The notes below the pieces were generated by a model, which had not been told where the DNA came from, did no database searches, and worked only from the letters and a program-made list of their open reading frames with translations. Both the position numbers and the translations under genes were made by a program. Shown here piece by piece: positions 6,960 to 13,002 of a DNA stretch of 13,670 nucleotides (position 1 is its first letter; the number at the start of each line of letters is the position of its first letter). Source of the DNA: an uncultured Clostridia bacterium (GTDB lineage: Bacteria; Bacillota; Clostridia; TANB77; CAG-508); NCBI GenBank assembly GCA_947627785.1, contig CANQXC010000015.1, positions 1 through 13,670 on the forward strand, given 5' to 3'.

Positions 6960-8630
6960 ATGAAGTCTGATATTAAAATTGCTCAAAGTGCCCAAATGAA
7001 AAATATTTTAGAGATTACAAAGGAAGCTGGTATTGATTCTTCTTATGTAGAACAATATGGCAATTATAAGGCGAAAATTGATTTATCTTTATTAGACAAT
7101 TTATCTCAAAAGAATGGTAAACTCATTTTAGTCACTGCTATTAACCCAACTCCAGCTGGTGAAGGAAAGACAACTACTACTATTGGTCTTGCAGATGCTT
7201 TAAGAAAACTTAATAAAAAAGTTATGGTTGCTTTAAGAGAGCCTTCTCTTGGTCCAGTTTTTGGTATTAAAGGTGGAGCAGCTGGTGGAGGATATGCACA
7301 AGTTGTTCCTATGGAGGATATTAATTTACATTTTACAGGAGATTTTCATGCAATTGGTGCTGCTAACAACTTACTTGCTGCTATGCTTGATAATCACATT
7401 TACCAAGGTAATGCTTTAAATATTGACCCTACTAAAATAACTTGGAAACGCTGTGTTGATATGAATGATAGACAACTTCGTTTTGTAAAAGATGGGCTTG
7501 GTGGTGGAAAAAATGGTGTTCCGCGTGATGATGGGTTTGATATTACTGTTGCTTCTGAGGTTATGGCAGTTTTCTGCTTATCTTCTTCTATTAGTGATTT
7601 AAAACAAAAACTTTCAAAATTAATTGTTGGTTACACATATGATGATAAACCTGTTACCGCAGGAGATTTAAAAGCTGAAGGTGCTATGGCAGCTCTATTA
7701 AAAGATGCTTTAAAACCTAATATAGTACAAACATTAGAAGGAACTCCCGCTTTAGTTCATGGTGGTCCATTTGCAAATATTGCTCATGGTTGTAATTCTG
7801 TACTTGCAACTAAACTCGCTATGAAGCTTAGTGACTATGCTGTTACAGAGGCTGGTTTCGGTGCTGATTTAGGAGCTGAAAAATTTTTAGATATAAAATG
7901 TAGATTAGCAAATTTAAAGCCTAATGCAGTTGTAATTGTTGCTACTATTAGAGCTTTAAAAATGCATGGTGGAATGGATAAATCTGAATTAAATAATGAA
8001 AATTTATCTGCTCTTGAACAAGGTCTTCCAAATCTTCTTCGTCATGTTCATAATATTAAAGATGTATATGGTCTTCCAACTGTTGTTGCTATTAATAGAT
8101 TTCCAACAGATACAGATGCAGAGGTAAATCTTATAATAGAAAAATGCAAGGAACTTGGTGTTAATGTGGCTTTATCAACTGTTTGGGCTGAAGGTGGAAA
8201 TGGTGGTATTGAACTTGCAAAAGAAGTGGTTCGTCTTTGTGAAAATGCTGAAAATAACTTTAGATTTAGTTATGAATTAGATGATAGCATAGAGAATAAA
8301 ATAAATTTAATTGTAAAGAAAATCTATGGTGGTAATGGTGTAATATTTACCCCAGAAGCTATGGAGCAAATAAAACGTTTAGAATCTCTTGGTTTCGGTA
8401 AACTACCTATTTGTATGGCTAAAACACAGTATAGCTTTTCTGATGATATGACCAAACTTGGTGCTCCAGAAGATTTTAATGTAACTGTTAGAGAAGTGAA
8501 AGTATCTGCTGGTGCTGGATTTATAGTAGCTTTAACTGGTTCTATAATGACTATGCCTGGACTGCCTAAAGTTCCTGCCGCTGAAAAAATAGATGTGGAT
8601 GTTAATGGAAGGATAACTGGACTATTCTAA
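6960..8630 (+). CDS. fhs: Formate-tetrahydrofolate ligase (10-formyl-THF synthetase)
   Basis: Joins formate to tetrahydrofolate with ATP, giving 10-formyl-THF for purine and formyl-Met synthesis, and in acetogens the methyl branch of the Wood-Ljungdahl pathway. Cytoplasmic. At 556 residues it has the family's usual length. Seen: the P-loop TPAGEGKTT (64-72), then EPSLGPVFGIKGGAAGGGYA, VVPMEDINLHFTGDFHAI, DMNDRQLR, GVPRDDGFDITVASEVMA, ALVHGGPFANIAHGCNS and the C-terminal MTMPGLPKVPAAEKIDV. The ATG at 6960 follows GGAGG six bases upstream. It is the best check on the genetic code here: CGC and CGT occur at conserved arginines (WKRCVDMND and GVPRDDGFD), while CGG is never used in frame. The 3' end overlaps the convergent amidase gene by nine bases. 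Confidence 0.98.
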   Translation: MKSDIKIAQSAQMKNILEITKEAGIDSSYVEQYGNYKAKIDLSLLDNLSQKNGKLILVTAINPTPAGEGKTTTTIGLADALRKLNKKVMVALREPSLGPVFGIKGGAAGGGYAQVVPMEDINLHFTGDFHAIGAANNLLAAMLDNHIYQGNALNIDPTKITWKRCVDMNDRQLRFVKDGLGGGKNGVPRDDGFDITVASEVMAVFCLSSSISDLKQKLSKLIVGYTYDDKPVTAGDLKAEGAMAALLKDALKPNIVQTLEGTPALVHGGPFANIAHGCNSVLATKLAMKLSDYAVTEAGFGADLGAEKFLDIKCRLANLKPNAVVIVATIRALKMHGGMDKSELNNENLSALEQGLPNLLRHVHNIKDVYGLPTVVAINRFPTDTDAEVNLIIEKCKELGVNVALSTVWAEGGNGGIELAKEVVRLCENAENNFRFSYELDDSIENKINLIVKKIYGGNGVIFTPEAMEQIKRLESLGFGKLPICMAKTQYSFSDDMTKLGAPEDFNVTVREVKVSAGAGFIVALTGSIMTMPGLPKVPAAEKIDVDVNGRITGLF

Positions 8631-8640
8631 AAAATAGTCC
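8619..8640. terminator. Hairpin spanning the convergent fhs and cwlD ends
   Basis: GGACTATT (8619-8626) and AATAGTCC (8633-8640) form an 8-base stem with a 6-base loop that includes both stop codons. No U-run follows on either side, so it may act by convergent collision or RNA end protection rather than as a strong intrinsic terminator. Confidence 0.35.
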
Positions 8641-9338
8641 ATTATTCCTATATATATTCCCCACGCCAATTTGTTTTGATATTCATCCTGTTGTAATAGC
8701 TTTTCTTCTTCTTCGTTTGATAAAAAACCACATTCTACAATTGCTGTGGGGATTTCTACATGTTTTATTATGTACACATTATCTATTTTTAAAGGCTCTC
8801 TTTTGTTTTCCTTTTGTATGGTTTCATTCAAACCGTTCTGTATAGATTTAGCTAATTTTTTCCCCTGTTCATTTCCTGTTTTGAAAAAGGTTTGCCATCC
8901 CCAATACTCAGTTTGTGGTATTTTATTTAAATGAATTGATACAAATATATCTGCCTCTGACTCATTCCCTATTTTAACCCTATTTTTTGTATCAGATACT
9001 TTCTTTTGTCTTAGTGTTTTTTTATCTATATCATATATTCCATTTTCATCTGAACGTGTTAATAGAACTGTACCTCCTGCTTGTTCTAACAAATTTTGCA
9101 CCTTTAATGCAATTTTTAAGTTGATGTCCGCTTCCTCTATTCCGCTCATCTGATGATGCTCCACCGATCCTCTCCGTCCGTGTCCAGCATCTATTATTAT
9201 TACCTTTTTATTTACTGGTAATGCTACTGTTTCTATTGTATCTAATTTATTAAAATCATTGTTTACCTTAAAGGATAATATGGATAAAATTAAACAACAA
9301 AATATTATACATATTCTTTTTTTATTTAATAAAAACAT
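8622..9338 (-). CDS. cwlD: CwlD-type N-acetylmuramoyl-L-alanine amidase, read with three CGG +1 shifts
   Basis: A zinc amidase (Amidase_3 family) that removes the stem peptide from muramic acid; CwlD acts in making spore-cortex muramic delta-lactam. Residues 8-24 form an N-terminal membrane/signal segment. Read conventionally, the metal motif is broken: DAGHG, then RRGSVEHHQMS, then GIEEADINL. Skipping the C at three successive CGG triplets gives DAGHGGEDGGASSDEG then IEEADINL, the exact family pattern. Three +1 steps equal one codon, so the frame returns and the product is 237 residues instead of 238. Zinc ligands then fall as His53, Glu68 and His135 (SIHLN), with the catalytic Glu in AIVECGF. 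Taking one or two shifts leads to early stops. The ATG at 9338 is chosen over 9350 because GGAGG lies five bases before it. Last gene of an operon with the GGDEF and Ig-like genes. Confidence 0.85.
   Translation of the reverse strand: MFLLNKKRICIIFCCLILSILSFKVNNDFNKLDTIETVALPVNKKVIIIDAGHGRRGSVEHHQMSGIEEADINLKIALKVQNLLEQAGGTVLLTRSDENGIYDIDKKTLRQKKVSDTKNRVKIGNESEADIFVSIHLNKIPQTEYWGWQTFFKTGNEQGKKLAKSIQNGLNETIQKENKREPLKIDNVYIIKHVEIPTAIVECGFLSNEEEEKLLQQDEYQNKLAWGIYIGIMDYFLE
9142..9144 (-). other. CGG +1 shift site 3 in cwlD (GAG-C-GGA)
   Basis: In frame only after sites 1 and 2 have been shifted. Skipping the C gives Gly65 in DEGIEEAD and returns translation to the original frame. If read conventionally here after two shifts, the product runs into a stop about 30 codons on. 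Confidence 0.75.
9164..9166 (-). other. CGG +1 shift site 2 in cwlD (GAT-C-GGT)
   Basis: In frame only after site 1 has been shifted. Skipping the C reads GGT, GGA as the paired glycines of GEDGGA. Without it, the frame after site 1 ends in R-W-S-I-I-R and TGA. Confidence 0.75.
9174..9176 (-). other. CGG +1 shift site 1 in cwlD (GGA-C-GGA)
   Basis: Codon 55 in the starting frame, directly after DAGHG. Skipping the C adds the second glycine of the universal GHGG zinc-binding motif of Amidase_3 enzymes. Conventional reading puts Arg-Arg there. Confidence 0.78.
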
Positions 9339-9340
9339 AA

Positions 9341-9370
9341 AGACCTCCATATTTAATTATATGAAGGTCT
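9341..9370 (-). promoter_or_regulatory. Hairpin that buries the cwlD ribosome site
   Basis: The arms AGACCTCCATAT (9341-9352) and ATATGAAGGTCT (9359-9370) pair over 12 bases with one mismatch and a 6-base loop. On the mRNA the downstream arm contains GGAGG, the cwlD ribosome site. It is followed by UUUAUGUUUUU, so it could block translation or act as a weak intercistronic terminator. Confidence 0.55.
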
Positions 9371-9390
9371 CTCCATTAAAATTACTATTT

Positions 9391-10320
9391 CTAATGTTTT
9401 CTTCTATCTGTTGCATAACAACTTCCTCTATACTTTTTAGCTAAATGCTTTACCTGCGCTCCTACTTCTCCTATCTCTAATATATTTGAAAATTTTTTCT
9501 CCTCTACCACTACTACTCCTATTGAAATTGATGTTAAAGGAAAATGTTCCATTTTACCTTTTCTATTTTGAATTTTTAAATATCCTTTATCTAAATCCTC
9601 TTCTGTGAAGAAGCTTCTTACTCCTGCATCAAATTCTGATATTATGTCTTGACAATCTTTTTCATACTCTGAATTTTCTCCTAGAATAGCTACAAAATCG
9701 TCTCCCCCAATATGCCCTACAAATACATCTGAATTTGATACATTATTTACATTCTTTAATATAGTTCTTGCTGTAAATTTTATTATCTCATCACCTTTTA
9801 AAAAACCATATACATCATTATATGCTTTAAAATTATCTAGGTCTAAGTATAATACTGTAAACTTTTCTTTATTTAGCAATCTCTTTTTTAACTCTGCTTG
9901 TATAATATTATTCCCTGGCAAACCTGTTAATGGACTTATCGTTCTATTTACTAGCAATAATCTAAATATATTTCTTATTCTATAGTATAAATACTCCATT
10001 CCCATTGATTTTTCAACATAATATTCAACATAGTTTTTAGCTAAATCCATTTTAAATTCTTTTTCTTCATTTGATGATAGTACAATAATTGGTATTATAT
10101 TATTATCTTCATTTCCTCTTATTTTTTCACAGATATTTACTGGATTTTCATCTATATTATCATCATTTATTATGATTAAATGTGGCAAATTTTTTGATAA
10201 CTGTTCTAATTCTTTTACTGATATTCTTTTTAACCTTACTTGCTCCTTTTCTTTAAATATTTGTTTTAGTTCTTCCAATAATTCATCTTTATTATCTATT
10301 ATATATATTTCTTGAAACAT
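9391..10320 (-). CDS. REC-like/GGDEF protein, probable diguanylate cyclase
   Basis: 309 residues, soluble. Residues 1-118 look like a receiver domain: an acidic turn after the strand LIIINDD (49-54), IIPIIVLSS (75-83) and YVEKSMG with the conserved Lys. It is degenerate, so phosphorylation is uncertain. Residues 130-300 are a GGDEF domain: SPLTGLPGNN (129-138), LYLDLDNFKAYND (157-169) and the active-site motif GGDDF (205-209), an accepted variant for c-di-GMP synthesis from two GTP. The upstream inhibitory RxxD site has no arginine (SNSD, 195-198), so product feedback is probably absent. The ATG at 10320 lies 11 bases after the preceding gene's stop, with AAAGGAGA spanning the junction, so the two are translationally linked. 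Expected to set c-di-GMP levels; its link to cwlD is only by operon. Confidence 0.85.
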   Translation of the reverse strand: MFQEIYIIDNKDELLEELKQIFKEKEQVRLKRISVKELEQLSKNLPHLIIINDDNIDENPVNICEKIRGNEDNNIIPIIVLSSNEEKEFKMDLAKNYVEYYVEKSMGMEYLYYRIRNIFRLLLVNRTISPLTGLPGNNIIQAELKKRLLNKEKFTVLYLDLDNFKAYNDVYGFLKGDEIIKFTARTILKNVNNVSNSDVFVGHIGGDDFVAILGENSEYEKDCQDIISEFDAGVRSFFTEEDLDKGYLKIQNRKGKMEHFPLTSISIGVVVVEEKKFSNILEIGEVGAQVKHLAKKYRGSCYATDRRKH

Positions 10321-10331
10321 TGTTTTCTCCT

Positions 10332-11318
10332 TTACTCTGGAATCTCCGTTCTACCACTTTTGGTATATTCCTTGTCTGGTGACTCAAGTGTAAATACTTG
10401 TACATTTACCCTATTTTCTCCTGCTGGTAAATCTTGTTGATAATGTAAGTTTTTTTCTTCTGGACTATAACTTGGATGAGTCTCATCATATACTATTTCT
10501 TTATCATTTACTTTTATAACTACTTTTTTAAATCCCATATCATGACTTATATCTATTTTTAATGTTCTAGGACTTTCTATTCTTAGATTAATTTCTGGAG
10601 CCATTACGCCTATTATTGTTTCATTTTTCTCTGTTGTTTTATTATTTATATCTGTAGCAATAATATATATTTTATTAGAACCTCTTTTAGCCTGTATCTC
10701 AACTGTTATCTCTTTTTGGTTTTCTTCTGTACTATTAATTGTTTGCATTTCCTCATCATCAATTTGATATTCTAAGCTTTTCATTCCTACATCACTTGTT
10801 GCTGTAATCTTAATTACTCCAATTGTACCTTCCGCATAATTATAGTCCCATTCTATCTTTGGTCTAGACTCATACTCTTCTATTCCATCTTCTGTAAAAA
10901 TATTTTCTATAGTGCTAACACTTCCATCTGAACCAATCGCTTCTATATGAAATATATTATTATCTCCATCTGGTATCTTAATTGTTCTTTCAAATTTTGT
11001 AGAACCATACAAATTCATTTCCATAATTTCTTCATCATTCCATCTATATGATACTTTTTGTAAACCCTCACTATATTCAACATGTATTCCACAACCATTA
11101 TCTTTTTCTGTTATAGTTATAGATGGTTTATTTAGGTTTGCAATAGGATCTTGCTTTTCATTACTTTTTTGTTTTATCATGCCAAAAGCTGTTGCACCAA
11201 TTATAACTAGTGCAAATACTATTATTAACACTGAAAAAACTATGATTATTTTTCTCATATCAATCAATTCAGTATTTCTCTTATTATTGTTGTTGTTTGT
11301 AGATAAAATTTGATTCAT
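10332..11318 (-). CDS. Membrane-anchored protein with three Ig-like repeats
   Basis: 328 residues. One membrane helix (24-47, RKIIIVFSV then an aliphatic run) follows an Asn-rich N-terminus without a cleavage site, so the rest is probably outside the cell. Residues 60-325 hold three similar beta-sandwich-like units, each with a strand of the form VSYRWNDEE / LEYQIDDEE / VVIKVNDKE and a later N-x-hydrophobic strand (NNIFHIEAIGSDG, NKIYIIATDINNK, NRVNVQVFTLES). This pattern resembles bacterial Ig-like or cadherin-like domains; I cannot name the family. The ATG at 11318 has AAGGAAG eight bases upstream. First gene of the three-gene operon with the GGDEF protein and the amidase. It may be a surface sensor or binding protein, but this is inference. 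Confidence 0.7.
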   Translation of the reverse strand: MNQILSTNNNNNKRNTELIDMRKIIIVFSVLIIVFALVIIGATAFGMIKQKSNEKQDPIANLNKPSITITEKDNGCGIHVEYSEGLQKVSYRWNDEEIMEMNLYGSTKFERTIKIPDGDNNIFHIEAIGSDGSVSTIENIFTEDGIEEYESRPKIEWDYNYAEGTIGVIKITATSDVGMKSLEYQIDDEEMQTINSTEENQKEITVEIQAKRGSNKIYIIATDINNKTTEKNETIIGVMAPEINLRIESPRTLKIDISHDMGFKKVVIKVNDKEIVYDETHPSYSPEEKNLHYQQDLPAGENRVNVQVFTLESPDKEYTKSGRTEIPE

Positions 11319-11349
11319 ATTTTTTCTTCCTTCTCATAAGTTTATTAAA

Positions 11350-11379
11350 ATTATATCATAAAAAAAATAAATTTGTAAA
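11350..11379 (-). promoter_or_regulatory. Sigma-A promoter for the Ig-like/GGDEF/cwlD operon
   Basis: On the minus strand TTTACA (11379-11374), 18-base spacer, TGA-TATAAT (-10 at 11355-11350, extended -10). Start near 11343. No equally clear promoter was found for the divergent small-gene cluster at 11514. Confidence 0.6.
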
Positions 11380-11513
11380 TATATTTTTGTATTTATTCAC
11401 ATATTTATACTATTATTTCATATATTTAATTATAGAAATGTTTTTTAGCTTATATTTACACATTTTATAAGATATGCCTTCTTTCCAAGCATAACAAGAA
11501 AGGAATGAATTTT

Positions 11514-11657
11514 ATGAATAATAATGTTGATGTTTCTAAGTTATTAGAAACTTTATCTAAAATGAATAAAAGTGAGTTAGAAGCTGGTATTACAAAAGCT
11601 AATGAAATTTTAAAAGGTAAAACTAATAGTGACTTTTTTAAACAAAATAATAAGTAA
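11514..11657 (+). CDS. Small protein of 47 residues, unknown
   Basis: MNNNVDVSKLLETLSKMNKS begins a small soluble helical protein (LLETLSKMNKSELEAGITKANEIL) with a basic, Asn-rich end. The ATG at 11514 has AAGAAAGGAA eight bases upstream. It lies 14 bases before the next gene and is the first of three co-directional small genes, so a small operon is likely. Too short for most gene callers. No family recognised. Confidence 0.65.
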   Translation: MNNNVDVSKLLETLSKMNKSELEAGITKANEILKGKTNSDFFKQNNK

Positions 11658-11671
11658 GGAGTTCTTGTATT

Positions 11672-12097
11672 GTGAATGAGGATTTGTCTAATCTTTTTGA
11701 GAAATTTAATATAAACAAAGATAGCATTTCTCCTGAAATGATAAATAATATTATGGGAATGATTAATAATTCTAATAATACTTACAATAATAATGACAAT
11801 GATAACTCTAACAATAGTACCAATAATTACTCTGATAACAATTCCCAAAATTCTAGTGATAATAATTCTAATTTTCCCCCTGATATAGATATAGACACTC
11901 TTCTGAAAATGAAAAAAATTATTGACAAAATGAATATGAAAAATGATGATCCTCGATCTACACTACTTAATTCGTTAAGACCTTATTTAAAAGAAAGTAG
12001 GAGAAATAAGTTAGATCAATATATACAGTTATTAAATCTTAGTAAAATAATTGATATTTTGCCTTTTATTGGTGGTGAAAATAATGGACACAAATGA
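11672..12097 (+). CDS. Asn-rich small protein of 141 residues, unknown
   Basis: GTG start at 11672 with AAGGAG 10 bases upstream. Residues 1-30 are helical (NEDLSNLFEKFNINKDSI, then EMINNIMGMI); residues 33-70 are a low-complexity Asn/Ser run; residues 74-135 are a helical C-domain (DIDTLLKMKKIIDKMN, LLNSLRPYLKESRRNKLDQY, LSKIIDILPFIGG). The end resembles small Clostridia proteins with LRPYLKxxR motifs, which I cannot tie to a function. It overlaps the next gene by 14 bases. It contains a CGA arginine codon (DDPRST) but no CGG. Confidence 0.7.
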   Translation: MNEDLSNLFEKFNINKDSISPEMINNIMGMINNSNNTYNNNDNDNSNNSTNNYSDNNSQNSSDNNSNFPPDIDIDTLLKMKKIIDKMNMKNDDPRSTLLNSLRPYLKESRRNKLDQYIQLLNLSKIIDILPFIGGENNGHK

Positions 12098-12269
12098 TTT
12101 TCTCTATAATCTTCTTCGTGGAACTTCTAGTTTAGAGTATATAGAAATATTAGGTTATAAGGTTTATCTTGATGATTTACTTTTAATCTCTATTATTTTT
12201 TGTTTGTATAAAGAAGGAGTTGAAGATGGACTCCTATTAATGTGTCTAGTTCTTTTATTATTTTCTTAA
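12084..12269 (+). CDS. Small membrane protein of 61 residues, unknown
   Basis: MDTNDFLYNLLRG starts inside the end of the preceding gene; GGTGGTGAAAAT precedes the ATG at 12084, preferred over an in-frame ATG 33 bases earlier that lacks a site. A hydrophobic C-terminal half (DDLLLISIIFCLYKEG, then LLLMCLVLLLFS) suggests two short membrane segments split by an acidic loop. Overlap indicates translational coupling with the Asn-rich protein. Function unknown. Confidence 0.65.
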   Translation: MDTNDFLYNLLRGTSSLEYIEILGYKVYLDDLLLISIIFCLYKEGVEDGLLLMCLVLLLFS

Positions 12270-12300
12270 AACTTTGTTATAATGAAAACTTAAAAATGCA

Positions 12301-12361
12301 TCATTGGGGATTTAAGATTATTCACATAACTTTTACTTAAATAATTTTAAATCCCCAATGA
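12301..12361. terminator. Large perfect-like hairpin between convergent small operon and minC
   Basis: A 21-base arm (12302-12322, CATTGGGGATTTAAGATTATT by shorter parts CATTGGGG and ATTTAAGATTATT) pairs with 12340-12360 with a single G/A difference and a 17-base loop. It lies between converging gene ends, seven bases after the minC stop. On the minus strand the stem is followed by GATGCAUUUUU. Probably a bidirectional terminator; unusually long for one. Confidence 0.55.
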
Positions 12362-12367
12362 CATATA

Positions 12368-12976
12368 TTATTCTAAAATTATCTCTTCATCTTTTAAAGA
12401 TGCATATTGTTTTGTTTCTTCTATTTCTTCTTTTTCTATTTCTTTTAGTATATTTGCTATCCTTAGTTGAGCACTTTCTATTCTATGACATGCAATTATT
12501 GCTTTTTTGTTTCCTTTTGCTCCTGCATGTGCTAATCCTCTTAAGAAGCCTAAAACCACTACGTTTCCACCAGCTATTACCTCTCCTCCACTATTAACAT
12601 CTCCTAAAATTACTATACTTCCCTCTGTTTCTATTTTTTGACCTGATCTTACTCCGCCTTTAAAAAAATATGTTTCTGAATTTTCTAAGTCTTGTTCATA
12701 TGCTTTTTTTATTCCATATAATCCCAATTGATTTACATTATCAAATTCTATATTTACATCTATTTTTTCGTTTATCATATTGCTTATTTCATTTGCTTCT
12801 GTTTCGTTTAAAAGTTTACCTGTTATTCTTATTGGATTTTTTTCCTCTGAATATAATTTTTTTAATTCAGGTAACTTTTTTTGTAATGATTCAACAATAC
12901 CTTTATAATCTGCTTCTTCATTCATTTTTATAACTATTTCATTCTTTTTCATACTAATCAATATATTACTTCTCAT
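12368..12976 (-). CDS. minC: Septum site-determining protein MinC
   Basis: Inhibits FtsZ polymer assembly away from mid-cell, normally recruited by MinD. 202 residues. The N-terminal domain (about 10-95) contains the SHS2-like fold region (IRITGKLLNETEANEI). The C-terminal beta-helix domain (about 104-178) shows the signature GSIVILGDVNSGGEVIAGGN then VVVLGFLRGLAHAGAKGN and ESAQLRIAN. The acidic C-tail is typical. The ATG at 12976 has AAGGA 11 bases upstream; the second ATG (MKKNE) lacks a site. It follows PBP2 by 26 bases, so the two are one operon, as in many Clostridia, but no minD follows: a hairpin ends the unit. Confidence 0.93.
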   Translation of the reverse strand: MRSNILISMKKNEIVIKMNEEADYKGIVESLQKKLPELKKLYSEEKNPIRITGKLLNETEANEISNMINEKIDVNIEFDNVNQLGLYGIKKAYEQDLENSETYFFKGGVRSGQKIETEGSIVILGDVNSGGEVIAGGNVVVLGFLRGLAHAGAKGNKKAIIACHRIESAQLRIANILKEIEKEEIEETKQYASLKDEEIILE

Positions 12977-13002
12977 TTTAATATCATTCCTTTTCTCTAT
13001 TA

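Noticed and set aside
7857..7862. CGG in fhs (TTC-GGT, also near 8396)
   Set aside because: These span two codons (Phe-Gly) and are out of frame, so they are not CGG codons. The same holds for the ACG-G, GCG-G and CCG-G cases in other genes.
1346..9176. Random sequencing or assembly errors as the cause of the frame breaks
   Set aside because: All five are the same event (a C before GGA or GGT at a conserved Gly), none lies in a homopolymer, no other indel is seen in about 13.7 kb, and three cluster in one motif where each depends on the one before. A systematic motif-linked error is not excluded, so read data remain the key test.
1346..9176. Reassignment of CGG to another amino acid (such as Trp or Gln, reported in some Firmicutes)
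   Set aside because: Changing the amino acid does not restore the frame in maf or the sortase gene, nor the CwlD motif. Only a one-base skip does.
11465..11848. Minus-strand ORF of 127 residues
   Set aside because: Antisense to two small plus-strand genes with proper ribosome sites; its Ile/Val-rich start is the reverse of the Asn-rich run.
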